Source: Owenia fusiformis (Eukaryota; Annelida; Polychaeta; Sabellida; Oweniidae). Taken from it: DNA of 58,000 bases. The stretch covers positions 1 through 58,000 of the forward strand of contig CAIIXF020000691.1 of assembly GCA_903813345.2 (NCBI GenBank). The letters are read 5' to 3'. This document shows, piece after piece, positions 39,301-54,300 of this stretch (within the stretch, counting starts at the first letter, position 1; each line of letters begins with the position of its first letter). The notes below the pieces were generated by a model. That model saw only the letters and a list, made by a program, of their open reading frames with translations, was not told the DNA's origin and ran no database searches. Position numbers and translations under genes: made by a program.

Positions 39301-42300
39301 AATAGTCCAGCATTATATTTACTTCAAGCTGAAATGTACTGGTATTTAATTGTGTTTCTTTTCATAGGAAACATTGCCCTTGGAAAAGGTCGTGAATTAG
39401 GGATCGATCAGCTGGTAGAATGGCAAGATAGCAGTCCTGAATACATCACTTCGTTAGCTGTTAGCTCTGTGAATGGAACTTGGATATTTACACCAGAGGA
39501 TAGTAAGTTTTGTTTGATTATTTTACAGCTGCAGTGACAGAATATCTTAACTTAACCGTTACAAATGGACACCTGAAATGTCACACACACTTATCTGAAA
39601 AAATCAAAGCCTCTGTAAAACACAACAATGGCAACTGTGTTCCTACTTACTGTAATTCATAAGGATTATTTTTTACTCACATATTTTACAACTTTATTGT
39701 TCCAGACTGCAGTTTACCATTGACCAGGAGTATATTGAGCAACGGACATGTCAGCTATTCATCTTCCTCGAGTGGTCTTCCTAGATTTAACCAGAATAGT
39801 ACGTTTAAATTGATTTTCTACTTTTAAAGTGTATTTGCCTTACATCTAAATTACACGGTTATATAAATCAGATCAATACAAATGTATTGGCCATACCTGA
39901 ACATGCAATGAACGTTTTAGGATCCGCATTTGAGCTGATTATACCACTTGGTTGGCTTAAACTCCCCATTCTCTTTTCACTGTCAGCAATGAACTCGGTA
40001 AAGTGAGTTGCTTTTTGGCCATTCGACTAAATGTCAATATGTTTGCAAGTGTGGAAATCATGAACCCCGAATTGTCACTTTCGTAATTACTTTTACTGTA
40101 GGCCCAGACCCATGTTCTAGCTATGGGCTTGAGCGCCGGCACGTTAGAGCTAGGCGATTGGGCGCCGTAACCACGAGGTTGCGAGTTCGAGACGCGTGTG
40201 CTCCTTGTGTTTATTAATTTATGATACTTTCAAGAAAACTTACATCTTTGAGGTCTGGTTAATAACTATGCAATAGTAAGTTTACTTCTTATAGTTAATA
40301 TTATATGAATCTAGGTGGATGGCATCACTATGGTTCAAGTACACCGTGGCTTCAGGTTGATCTGCTACAACCACATAAAATAACAAAGATGGCGCTACAG
40401 GGGTATGCTCCAGGGCATTCCTATTGGGTGAAAACATTCCAAATTCTTTACAGTGTAGATGGAACCAATTGGTTGTACTACAATAAAAGGGAAATTATAC
40501 AGGGGAACAGCAATGGGCACAATGTTGCCATTGTGGAGATAACTGAGAATATGGAAGTAAGTGTGATGTAACTCATTCCATTATTCCATAAATTTAAACA
40601 ATAAAAATATAATATGAACCAAACTTTTTAAAATCGCTCAATAATAAGAATAAATATAAAAAATCACTAAATCGACAATGTATTTGTTTTACTAAAATTA
40701 GAATAGATTTCAATTTATGACACAACTGTATTTAAGGCAAGATACTTTCACATCCTTCCCACAACGTGGAATAGTCGCCCGGGAATACGAATGGAGCTCT
40801 ATGGCTGTCAAAAGACAGTATCCGAAAAGAAATACACGCCTATCGAAGAAGATATTCAGGTTGGTGAATCTAATTTAAATCTACGTATAATTGAATTACT
40901 GTAATAAAAGAGCCAACTTTGAAATACAATATTAAGGAATATGAAAATGCTTACTCAAATAATTTTATGAACAAACAACTCAATTATAGTGACAATTTAG
41001 GATGTGAAATGTTGAAAACATCCTGTTTATCAACTGTGTCTTTTTGGTTTGTAGGACACAGTTGATGATTTGTTGAATTACTTTGGTAATTTATAGGTCG
41101 AGGGAGTCCTATTCTTACATCTCAGTCCGTATATTGTGTCAAGACTAGTTGCCATTAGACCAGATGGGACTCTTACCATCAAACCAGGCAAAAAATAATA
41201 TTAACAATATGCCTATAATACATGTATCTACTTGCAATTTATAGGTGATGAAGTCCTATCCTTACATCTCAGTCCGTATATTGTGTCAAAAGTAATTGCC
41301 ATTAGACCAGGAGGGACTCTTACCATCCAACCAGGCGTCAACATAATATTGACAATATGCCTATAATACATGTATCTACTTGCAATTTATAGGGTGAGGA
41401 AGTCCTATTCTTACATCTCAGTCCGTATATTGTGTCAAAAGTAGTTGCCATTAGACCAGGAGGAACTCTTACCATCCAACCAGGTGTCAAGATAATATTT
41501 ACAACAGCTGAAGCTGGTTTTGAAGTCCATGGTATGCATAACATCTATTTTTTGTTTCTTAGTACTTCAATATTATTTGATTTTTGTAATGCTGAATATA
41601 GTACTGATATCTTTTGATACACAATGCACGATGCTACTATTCAGATTCTATTTCAGGTAATCTTCTAGCAAAAGGGATTGATAATCTTCCTGTTGAGTTT
41701 ACAGCAGATGATGCTGTCTCTGAAATTTCATCATATTGGTCCGGACTAAATTTTGTATCTGGTGGTAGGTTTTCATTTGTACTTTATCTCTGGTAAATGT
41801 ATTTGGGCTTTAACAGATTTTTGATGTTATTCGTTGTAATCTCCAACATATTCCGTGATGGTTTCTGTATGGATGAAATACCATTGATGTTATGAATTGT
41901 GATAATGGAACTTGAATGCTCAAGCAGAGGGATTATACATTGCTTCTTTTCACGTTGGATTATGGTTTGGGATAGTTGGGTTTTCCTTTCTTCATGACCG
42001 GTGGCCTTTCAATTGGCTTACATATTTTGGTTATTTAAATTCATTACATGTTTCGTTTTACCTCTGCACCAAGTACTAACTTATACATACATATATCTTA
42101 TACATTTTCTCTCTGTAGATTCCGTGCTCCAACACATTTATGTAGAGGGAGCTCGCGTGGGTATCCAAGCAACAGGCAACTCTGTCACTTTGGATCGCGT
42201 GACCATCACAAAATGCTCAGCTGGGATCAAGTATACCGATGGAGGATCATTCGCCAACTCTACAATGATATCTGATTCCTACATAGGAAATAATGGCGGA

Positions 42301-45300
42301 CATGGCATTGAATTCAAGGGTAGCGTCACTAATCCGTTCCTGTCAATAAAACGGACAGTTATTACGGGCAGCCAAAGCTCTGGTATATATTGCAGAGACA
42401 CACACGCAAATATCTCAATTGTAGACTCGGAGTTGTCACATAATGCTCAAAGGGGTCTAGAAATGTATCAAACAGTAGGGAGTATCAAAATAAATGGGTC
42501 AGACATCCTGGGAAATAGAAACTACGGGCTCTATATTTACAGAATTAGTGGGAATACCACAATCGATTCCACAAAAATGAAATATAACTACTATTACACC
42601 ATATATTATAACTTAGATAACAATTATAGAGGAGGACGTTTTCTACTGATTAACAATTCGTTTGTGGGAGAAAGCAACAGTCGCGCTCTACATTTGCACC
42701 CCAACACCTTTGATGGAGACGAAATACGTATTGACAGAAACGTGTTCAAGGACATTGCAACCTCATACCCTTCGTTGCAAATAGAGAATAACTATAAACA
42801 GTCTGAGTTGAATATTACAATAACAAATAATGTCTTCACCAACTGCTTCAAATCTATGTTGGTTAGGGCCTACCATAATACAAACGTATTTTTAGAAGAC
42901 AATACAATGAAAAACAACAGAGCTGATAGTCGGTACATTGATGTTCAATTGACCAGTTCGAATACTAATGGAAAATTCCATATTTTCAGAAACAAATTTA
43001 CAAACATTGCTGCATCCCCTTGGTTATGGATAGACACGGGCAATTTCATAATGGCAAACAATTCTTTTGAACAATTCAAAAGCGTTGATCAGTGTGCATT
43101 ATATGTTTCTGTATCTAAAACAGCTTTAATCGTTAATGTCCCATATTCCTATTGGGGCTCGTCTGATCCAGGTGATGTGAAACATAGAGTATGTGGGAAC
43201 AACAGGGATATGAATCTTGCACATGTCACTGTCTCGCCTTTTTACACTGACCGCAATTTGACTGAACTGAATGAAGATAAAGGAGTAGATTTCTACTTTT
43301 CTGATGCAACAGGTGCTATTGGTGGCATGCTACTGAACAATGAAACTATTCGATATGTCTTTAATCATACCTATCACGTTCGACGCAACATATTTATACT
43401 TTCAAATGCTACTCTCACTGTGGAATCTGGAGTTAAACTGTCTTTTGGCCAAGGAATCGGAATTTATATAATTGGTAAGTTATGATTAATCCACTCTACT
43501 ATACGCATCTCGATTCGTATTTTGTTATTCTGATAGCCTTATAATCGTTTGAACCAGTCCCTTGACCATTTATGTATTAAAAACATTTCTCAGTTCACTC
43601 CTTAGCTAGCCGTCAGTTTTATGAAAGTTTGCTTAAATTGTTAATCAAATTTATGTAAATAATATTATATAAAACTAAATACGAAACAATCCCTTTTTGC
43701 CAAATTCATAATCGGTAGATTAGCATAACAGATAGATAGATTATCATTAGATAGCATAACAGAAATACATATTTCATGTAGGTGAACTGGTCATTAGAGA
43801 AAGCGACACTGATGTAACATTGATGAGAAGAAATTATCCCACGGGTAAATGGGGAGGAATTCGCATAGGATCTCCATCATCTATCGGTAAGATAATATTA
43901 CCTATGCTTTAGTTTCAATTTTTCATTGCTAAACCAAAATAAAATTAACCAATTCCTTTGAAAACAAGTGTAATTTGTTGAATCTTTATTTTTGAAGGTT
44001 TAATTCTCAATAATGTCCAGTTAGACGGCTCAACATATGGAATCCACGGCCAAGGCAGGAACATTACTCTTAAAGGAGTAACGATCACAAACACAGACTA
44101 TGCCATATATGTATCTGATACTACAACCGAATACCTTAACATTAATATTACTAACAGTAAGATGGACACATCGTCAAATACTGGAATTCACATTAAAACG
44201 TCAAGTAATTCGATCTTGAGAACTTTCAACATAACAATGAAGGACGTCGACATTCGTAACACACGTGGCAATGGAGCTGTGTACATATATGGAGGTAGTA
44301 GCAAAGCAGGTGTTGTATTTGAAAATGTAACAATTCAAGATTTATCCAGTCATGGTGTTTACATTTATTACAGTGGTCACACTGATATCCAACTTCGTGG
44401 CTGTGAAATTTCGGAATACTCATCTTACGCCATTTATGCCTACATAAGACATGGTATGTTTGAACTTGGAGACTGTATTATCAAAAGAACCCGTAACCAG
44501 TATTCGTATGGTGTATTCTACTACACCCCGTGGACCAATTCCGGACCAAGAACTATTTCAATATATAACACTACATTTATGGACTACAATTCACGCTACA
44601 ATTACGGGATGGTTACTATTAATACACAATCTTCAAGATTTGGTTATGAAGAGTCTTCCAATATATCGATTGTTAACAACACATTTCGATCAACAAGTTC
44701 GAGAGGAACCTATGCTATGGATCTGTCAAATATCAACTATTTTTCTTCAATCATAATAGAGGGAAACATTATACATGGAATGAATCGTGTGGCATGTGTG
44801 ATTGGATTAAAAGCCGGGATTAGTGCCGTTGATATTATCAATAATGTGATCTCCGAGAGTAACGGAGCTTTATCCCTGACATCTGACCTTACAAGTGGCA
44901 CGAGAATCATGAACAATAGGTTCCTCTACAACTTTGGAAGCGACAATGTCATTATCAATCCAAGTACAAGAAACAACTGCACCATCAGCTACAACGTCTT
45001 CTTGAATAACAGCAATAATGCCGTGAGTCTTCAGAGAGTCCAGTCGGGTACATTGTTGAACTACAACTTGTTTGATAACATTCAAGGAGAAGCTTATTAC
45101 AATGTTAAGGTATTTTACATCCCATCCCATCCAATCACATTATATTGTTGTTAATTAAATCATATACATTTTATATTAATTTAAATTAAGGCTCCTTTCA
45201 AGGTATTTTTAACATTCAATGTGCTTTTAATCTATCGATCGTACACCTACTGTATATACAAGAAGCATATACAATATGTGTACTTTTTGTAAAGGTAATG

Positions 45301-48300
45301 TCTCCAAAGGGAGGTCCTGATATAAATGCCAAGTTCAACTGGTGGGGCAGTAAAGAGCAGTCACAAATATCGGCCAGCATATATGACAACAAGAGAGACC
45401 CTTCCGTCGGTGAATTAGACATTCGTCCGTATCTTCTCTCACATAATTACTCAGACGTGTCAACCAAAGAGGATTTTTTTCGACAAGATGGAAGTATTGG
45501 AGGGGAAATTACGGGAAACGTGACTCTCAAATGTGATGACAGTCCGTATGATGTTGTGTCAGACATTGTGGTTATGGAGGAGGCTTCTTTGCTTATTGAA
45601 CCATGTGTTGTGCTTAAATTTGCTGAGAACATTGGCATTCAAGTAAAAGGTGAGCCAAGTGTGTTGAAGACATACACTGTTATTTTAACATCATTTTGTC
45701 CCTGTGTAAACACATTAGTATAGTCATGCTATAAAAGTTGTAGAGAGGTCATATTTCACGATGGGCCAAACGATTCTGTTATAGCTTTAAGGGGTTGATA
45801 AGCTGATATACTTATTTTTATTTAGGTGAAATACACTTGAATGGAACTGCAGAAAGAAGAATTTTATGCATTTCTCGTACATTTGCCGTAAAGTGGGCTG
45901 GTATAAGTATCACGACTGGTACGTACAAGTATACGGAGATCAAATTCAAACATAACAAATGTGTCTCAGCCATCACAGTGCGATTATTGACCAGTACATG
46001 TTTATGTACTGTACCAAAAATGAACTTGTGAGACACAATTGGTATGTTTGTATTCTATATATTTATAAATCAGCGTCTGTTTTGTGTACATTAAATGCCC
46101 AATGTCTTAATGCTTTTAGGTTCTGATAATGTAACTTGAATGGTAGGGACGAGGGCGTATTAATTAGACCCATTTCTCTCATGTTAGATTATGATTTAGA
46201 ATTTATGAGCTTTGTTTTCTTTATCTGGTGTACACTTAGAGGTTTACATTTTCTTGTTTTGTTCTATTACAATGTTGGCCCTTTTACTTTCTCATTTGCA
46301 CATATGCGTACATAACTTTATTTATATTTCTTAATTTCTTAAAATTAATAAGGGATTATTTTCAAATTAGACGTTCTTTTTCACTATTGTTGCAAACTCA
46401 ATATGTAAGACCCCATCTAATGAATATGAAAGACCCGTCAGCAAGGTATGTGATGATATCTTTTTGGGTAAAAAAACGCACAAGTTAACATTTTACATAG
46501 TTTGTTAACAAGGAGGAAGGGGGGGGGGTGTCTTTAACTGATAAGATATAGCTTTTTTGCTACACTGAACTTTTGACGCGCTCTCTTATTCCAAAGGTCT
46601 TTAGTTTAAATGTGACCAAGGCATCGACGATATACCTTATCCTTTAAGAGGTTAATGCCTTGGTCACATTTACTCCGATTTTCACTACGGCGCCCGGCGG
46701 ATTGAGTATTTTGTTCAAAACTGAATACAATATTGAGCAAAACACTCAATCGGCCGGTCGCCGGCCGATGGATCGGAGCAAATGTGACCCAGGCATTACT
46801 GTCCCTCGAAACATAACGTTCCGAAGCATCAGTCATTGAAAAACAGGTCCGGAAAGTGCTGAAATGCAGGACAAAATTTAAGACCAAATATGTTAGTGGG
46901 TTGTTTGCACCTTCCCTGTCTCAAAGTCCGAATCTTTATCATCTCTACGAGTGATTGGTCTGGAGTTAACACATTGGCCTAACAGGTGCAGTTGTTTAAA
47001 GTCTCAACATCTCTAGCCAACATTCAACATATTACTGTCTGGCATCTCCTTTGATGCTTTCCCTGTTCTTTTAAATGTACATGTACTCATCTCACTTTCA
47101 TGTATTATATGTATCGACCAGCGCATGCCTTTAAGATTCCAATGGATGATACAAAATTCTTAATTGCTTGAATGAATAACAGTTACGGGGACGTTCCAAA
47201 AGTAGACTGTATCTTGTACCTGGTTGATTGTCATGCAAACACCTAAATTGAATTACTACATGCAAAGATCACTTAATTTTTGCAGAAGTAGCTGCCTACG
47301 AAAAAAGACAACTTCGATTGGTAGGTGATACTACCTCGGGAAGACTTGAAGTATTCTATAATGGTCAGTGGGGATCTGTATGTGACGATTGGTTCGATAT
47401 AAATGATGCTAAGGTTGCTTGTAGACATCTAGGTATGCACACTTTTTATTGTGCTAGATCTTAATATTAAACTGTTTTTTAATATATATTAAGCTTACTT
47501 ATATAATTAATTGTAATACATATTTGTTTCATGTATGTTGTATTCATTTAAGGTATGAGAGTAGAGGGGGCAACTTACAGAACAGTTGGTGGTGGTGCAG
47601 GCCCTATATGGTTAGATGACATGGCGTGTGAGGGAAGTGAGACATCGCTTTTCGAATGTAGACACAGAGGCTGGGGAAGCCATACCTGCAGCCACAATGA
47701 GGATGTTGGTATCACCTGCGGTGGCTTATTAAGTACAGCAAGTGTTAACAAAGTGTCTACTTTGAAACACGTGTCCCTAGTTAATACAACTCTTGGACTC
47801 TACATCACAGGAATCATGCCGTCCATATTTCACGACATAGAATCATTTGGTTCCAGTCAGAATGGAATCACCTTCGATGAACCTGATGTGATAGGAAATG
47901 CATCAAAGGTTTTGCTGGAAAATATCAAAACATCTGGGAATCATGACAATGGTTTGGTTTGGAAGGAGAACTCTTACAGAATGTCCAACGTTGAATTTGT
48001 TAATATAAAGTCCACGAGAAACCAACAATTTGGGCTATATTATACTGGTTCGTATCAGAGCATATCAGTGACTAACAGTGAATTGACTGACAACATATAT
48101 GGAGCAGTATATTCTTCTCTTTCAACATCATCACTGAACATTGAGTCTTCAGAAATATCAAGAAACACACACGGAGCCCTATACTCAAAACCAGCATTCG
48201 ACTCGGAGTTTAACTGTACTGTAAGAGATTGTGATATTGCTAACAACGGTATTGTCTCAGACACATCAAACAGTACATTTTACTTCAGCCCAATTGGACA

Positions 48301-51300
48301 AAAATACAACGGTGTGTTTTTTCTGAACAACAGATTCATTCAAAATACTGGAGGAAGGATGGTACATTATTATGGTCAAAGAGGATATAGTAGTCAACAT
48401 GTTGTCATTTTGAGCAATAACACACTGTTTGAAAACACAGGAGTCGCGTTGTATATGGAATATATTGGTAACAATGCTAGACTATCATTTCATGACAACC
48501 ATATTGAAGGGAACAATGTAAATCCTGCAGCATCAGGAAATGATGCATATATGTTTTATGGAAGATTTTACGAAGGAGGATCATTTAACCTCGACTTGGA
48601 GAGAAATGTTGTTGTTAACAACACAGGCGGAAGCCTTCTGAAAATTGCACCATACTACCATTGGAATAATCCTACCCGAAGTATGAAAATTAGGTTGGAG
48701 TACAATGTGTTGGAAAATAACCATGTTTCAACATCCATCGATTTAAGTCAGAAGATTTATGGTGTAAAAGCTCACAACAATGTATTGTATAACCCTATGG
48801 CAGTTCATGAAGTAAGCTCGGCAACAAGAAAACCATTAATGGTATATCACTTTGAACACAATTACTGGGGACCAAGAAACTTTAGTGAAATACAGAAATC
48901 ATTATACAGTCACCACGACGACATCAATTTGAATCGACTATTTATTCACCCTTTCACAACCAACCGTGAATTAACCGAGTTCAATGAAGATAGCGAAGCT
49001 GACTTTTTGGAGACATCAGTGTTTGGAGGTGATGTTGTTCAGAATGTTGTTGTGGAATATAGAACAGAGGCATATTATGTGAAGCGATCCATATATATAA
49101 GGTAAGGTTAGTTTGTAATATACAGTAATAAGTTGTTTAGGATGTAATGTCTGATTAGATCTAACAGCAAGGCATGTTATTGTAATGTAAAACGAAGAGT
49201 AATATTGCTATTCTCATGAGACGTTTCATAATATTATTGCCCATATCAAGCCTTTTTTAGATAATCTGTGGAAGCTATCTGAATGTTACTTGGTGTTATC
49301 GACTCGAAACTAATGAATTATTTTACAGAGGTCTCCAAATGCATCAACTAATTTTTCACGCGAATTATGCTATCATTAAGGTGATAACAATATTATTTTG
49401 GATTGAGATATTAGTTACATATACCTTCTAAATTACTGATGTTTTGTTCATCCTATAGAGAAGGTGCTGTACTGACGTTGAGGGCAGGTGTACATATGAA
49501 GTTTCCAGGAGCACAGGGGATCATTGTTGAAGGAAAGTGCAGTGCACAAATAGTACAATAAGATATAACGTTTTACTGTAATTAGACTAATGAAAAACAG
49601 GAAAAATACTACAGTATACTCTATATGATATATTATGGTATCAATCAATTGAGAAGAACATTTACACATCAACCCAGGAAGAAAATTTATATTTGAAGAA
49701 AAATTATAATAATCTGCAGTACGACAACATTTACTAACCAACACCACATCCAGGCAAAACTTGTAAATTACATGTAATAAATATTACCATTATTTTACAA
49801 TAGGGCGACTTATCATTGAAGGAAGTGCCGAAAGAAAAGTAGTTCTTTCAAGACAAGATGCCAGCACACAGTGGGAAGGTATTGTTTTTCAGAGGACAAC
49901 TGAAGAAGGTAAGCACCAACCCAACAACCATTTATATTGTATATGCCAACATCGAAGGACAACTCCCATTACTTTAAAGTAGCCAATGATCTATACGTTG
50001 CAAAATTCATACATTTAGAATAACTGAGTGTAGCACTTTCATGTTGTTAAACGAAACACCGACTTGATTTCAGCTTGTAAAAATGGGACAAGATTTACAA
50101 TGATTAAGAATTTTGCAATCGCTGGACACAACAGAGAGACGAACTACAATTGGGATAGATGGTATTGTATACATCGCTGTAGAACAGCAACTTTTGGATG
50201 CAAGTCAATTGAATACAGAGAGTCAGATGGTCTCTGTCTACTCAGTGACAAATCAAGAGCAGAAATAGATTCCTCCTTGTGGAGTAACTATACCGAAGCG
50301 TATGACTTCTATGAACGCGCAGATTGTAAAGGTGGGGCGCTTAAAATACTGATAATAACTTCTAAGTATTGTAAAGTATAATATATTGACATACACATGA
50401 TCTACACATTAATTTACCACGTAATTTAAACAAAAGTACCAGGTCCATTGGTATAAAACCTTCAATTGGCTCCAAGTCCTGTTTTATGCATGTATCTATT
50501 TATCAATAACACATTTCTATATATTAAATAAACTATTTTAAACTATTTATCAATAAATTTTAACAGTTAAATTATGTTAATCACTTCTATAAAATGTATT
50601 TCAAAGTTAATATAATCATACTTTGTTTTTTAGAGCCGGAACTATCTGCTTTACATTATGTTAATATAACTGGATCGAAATATGGCATGCTGATATATGA
50701 TGTCCCTATTCAAACGAATAACGTGCATATTGAGGACGTCGGCATTGGACTCTACTTTCACGAATACAGTTTTGGAACACATATGGCATTTCGTGATAGT
50801 ATGATTAGTCAAACAAGTGGCACGGGTATACATATAAAGTCACTTTCGTTGCACTATCTTGATATGACAGGGAGTATGGTTGACAGGGCAGGTCAGAGAG
50901 GTATACACATGGAGAATAACAGGCTGAGGCTGATTTTAAACAATGGAACGATATCTCGTTCTACTTATCATGGAATTCAAGCAAGCCAGAGTGCGTTTGT
51001 GTTACTAGATGGTGTATATTTTGACTCCAATAATCAGCATGGTGCGTACTTTCGATATCCGTTAAATCTATCTTTTACAAACTGTATATTCAAGAACACA
51101 GACCGGGCTAATTATTATGCGATATACGTTGAAAGTATGGGTTACAACTCTGGCGCTTCTCAATCTCAAATAACCATGACAATTAAAAACTCTGCGTTTG
51201 AGCAAAATACACAACATACTATAAAGGTAACCACGACTAAAACACATTATCACAGTTTAAACCCGTTGGTCAATATCCAAAATAATATATTTCGCAACAA

Positions 51301-54300
51301 CAGTGGCACTCTTATGGATCTTGATTTATACAAAGGAACTGATGTTATGATTGAAGATAACAGGATGGAATATAATGGTGGTTCATCAAATCTAATAGAT
51401 TTACATCCATTATACTATGCATACAATTATCGAAATGTCATAAGTAACGTTCACATTGTCAGTAATGAATTCTTGGGAAACACATATCAAACAATGGTTT
51501 ACCTACATCCAGACAACGAAGTGAATAACCGCGGTACCCTAACAGATAACGTATTCACTGATAACGTGGCCTCGCAAGGCATTATAAGGATAACGTCGGG
51601 AAATTATTCAATACATTACAATCTACTTGAAAACCCATCAAGCGTGTACGAGCTTTATGCTGCATATGATGGCGAAGATATCATAAATGCTACGTACAAC
51701 TGGTGGGGAAGCGCAGTAGAAGCATATGCTGATGAACGCATATTTGATAAAGCAGATGCATTTAATGCTGCAGAGGTAGTTTACATTCCAATGTTATCAG
51801 GGAAAGTATTTACATGCTTGGCTGTGAACAACTGTTCTAACCATGGCGAATGTGTTAGACCTGATAGATGTCGTTGTGATGATGGCTGGCAGGGGGCAGA
51901 ATGTAATAAAGTCTCATGCAAGCAGGTAAGATAGAATTTCCTATTTGGCATGAGGCATTGTTACTTTTAACGTTGGATTATGGTTTGAGATAGTTGTATA
52001 GGTGTTTATTTCGTTATAACTGATGTAAACTTCTTTTTCTTGCTCTTACTGTGTACAATTTTTGGTACTTATCGTAGGCACAGTTGTTTAAGGGTCACTT
52101 TTTTCTTCGATAGCTTTTTTAATTTTCAGTATTATCAAAAAACTGATTACATGTTTGAAATATAGAGTAAAATCCTGACATACAAAACATGTTTAAGGAA
52201 TATCTCTTATTTATAAATATTATAGGCGTTCATGGTATTCGTAACGAATGGTTGACTAATGCAGACGTGTGCACTGCTAATTTGGAAATTGTTTGGTAAT
52301 GATAACGACTGCATTTAAGACCCTTTGTTTTAAATTGAGTTGTATGTATACTTGAAAAGATTCATACACTGTATGTACAATATATTGTTAGGGTCGCAGG
52401 ACCATTGCATTGTTACCCACAGTTGATTAGGAGCCATAGTATTTTAACATGTGCAGCTATATGGTCACACTGCCGCCTTTTTTAACGTTTTTCTCAGTTG
52501 CATGCCTCCCGAAGCATCTTTGGAGTGCATGTAAATTGTTCTTCAGATTTTTAAGGGCCTCTGAGATGGTGGTTTGGGCCTCTTGAAACGATTAGAGACC
52601 TACCTACTCTCATCACATCCCCCACATTCGGACGCCACCTTTTCATATCCTCTTGAACATAACCTCTGACCATTTCAAGAGAATTGAGTTCACAACCCTT
52701 GACGGATGAATGCTTTTTTTGTATTTGATGATTGGTCAGTTGTTGCACTCCATCTGGATTGTAATGGTGGCAGCATGGCCCTGAAGGCCTTTGACATTTT
52801 TTAAGTTTTTACTTTTAAGTGAACATTCATATTCACAAGCCATGTTGCCATTTCTGAACAAATATGAAACAAAATGATGAACTATGAATTTGCGTCGCCC
52901 ATGCTATGTATGCCTATAATATCAAAATATTACGAGATGATCCTTTTAATTGAATCTTGTGCTTAAATTTGCTCTATAGGTATCTGACTGTTATGGTAAT
53001 GGCAACTGTGTTGGACCAAACGTTTGCGAATGCACTGGAGGTTGGACTGGAGAGACCTGTGCTGATGCAACATGTTACAATGTGAACAATTGTTCAGGAA
53101 GAGGATACTGTTTGCAACCAGACGCATGTTCATGTTTTCCTTCATATGATGGGACTGACTGCTCGAAATGTGAAGAGTTGTATTGGGGTCAGGATTGCGA
53201 GCCATGCCCGCCATGCGTCAATGGATACTGTGATAAGACATCAGGTGGTCTTAATTAACTCAACTAAACGTGTCGACTTGCTTCCATACGAAGTCACATG
53301 TATCACTTAAACAAAATCACGTTTAGGAAATATCTCAGCCCTTCGAATGTATTATGTATTATACATGTTTTATGTATTTTTAATTCAGGTGGATGTACAT
53401 GTTCATCTGTGAATTGGGCCGGAAAACTATGCAATGAGTGCAACATAACATTCTATGGACCATACTGCTTGCCTATCCCTACTGTTCTACTAGTTGCTCC
53501 GTCAACAGGACCTGATATAGGTGGCACTGTGGTCAACGTAATCGGGCACAATTTTGAGAACAGTAGTGATGGTCAGTATATATGCCGTTTTGGTAATATC
53601 GATGTAATTGGTCAGTGGGTATCACATGAACAAGTACGTTGTGTAAGTCCTAAGCAAGTCGGTGAAGTTGCTGTGAATGTTGGAAAACCAGAAGGCGAAT
53701 TTACAAACGAAAGAGTAAGTATTCTTACTCTATGTATAGAATGCATTTCATTGAATGCAGAGATAATGAATTAATACCTTTTTTAAACAAACATCTAGCT
53801 TGTATTCAAGTACAACCATACCTGTCAAAGATGTGTTTGTGGGCCAAATGAAAACCCACCTCATGGGATTTGTTTGTTTGGACAATGTTCATGTATTCTA
53901 CCATTAATCTGGCGTATTCCTTATTTTAGGTTACATTCAAGTACCACCCTACATGTCCAAGCAGTGCCTGTGGACGAAATGAAACCTCACCTCATGGGAT
54001 TTGTTTGTTTGGACAATGTTCATGTATTCTACCATTAATCTGGCATATTCCTTATTTTAGGTTACATTCAAGTACCACCCTACATGTCCAAGCAGTGCCT
54101 GTGGACGAAATGAAACACCACCTCATGGGATTTGTTTGTTTTGACAATGTTAATGTATTCTACCATTAATCTGGCGTGTTCCTTATTTTAGGTTACATTC
54201 AAGTACCACCCTACATGTCCAAGCAGTGCCTGTGGACGAAATGAAAACCCACCTCATGGGATTTGTTTGTTTGGACAATGTTCATGTATTCTACCATTAA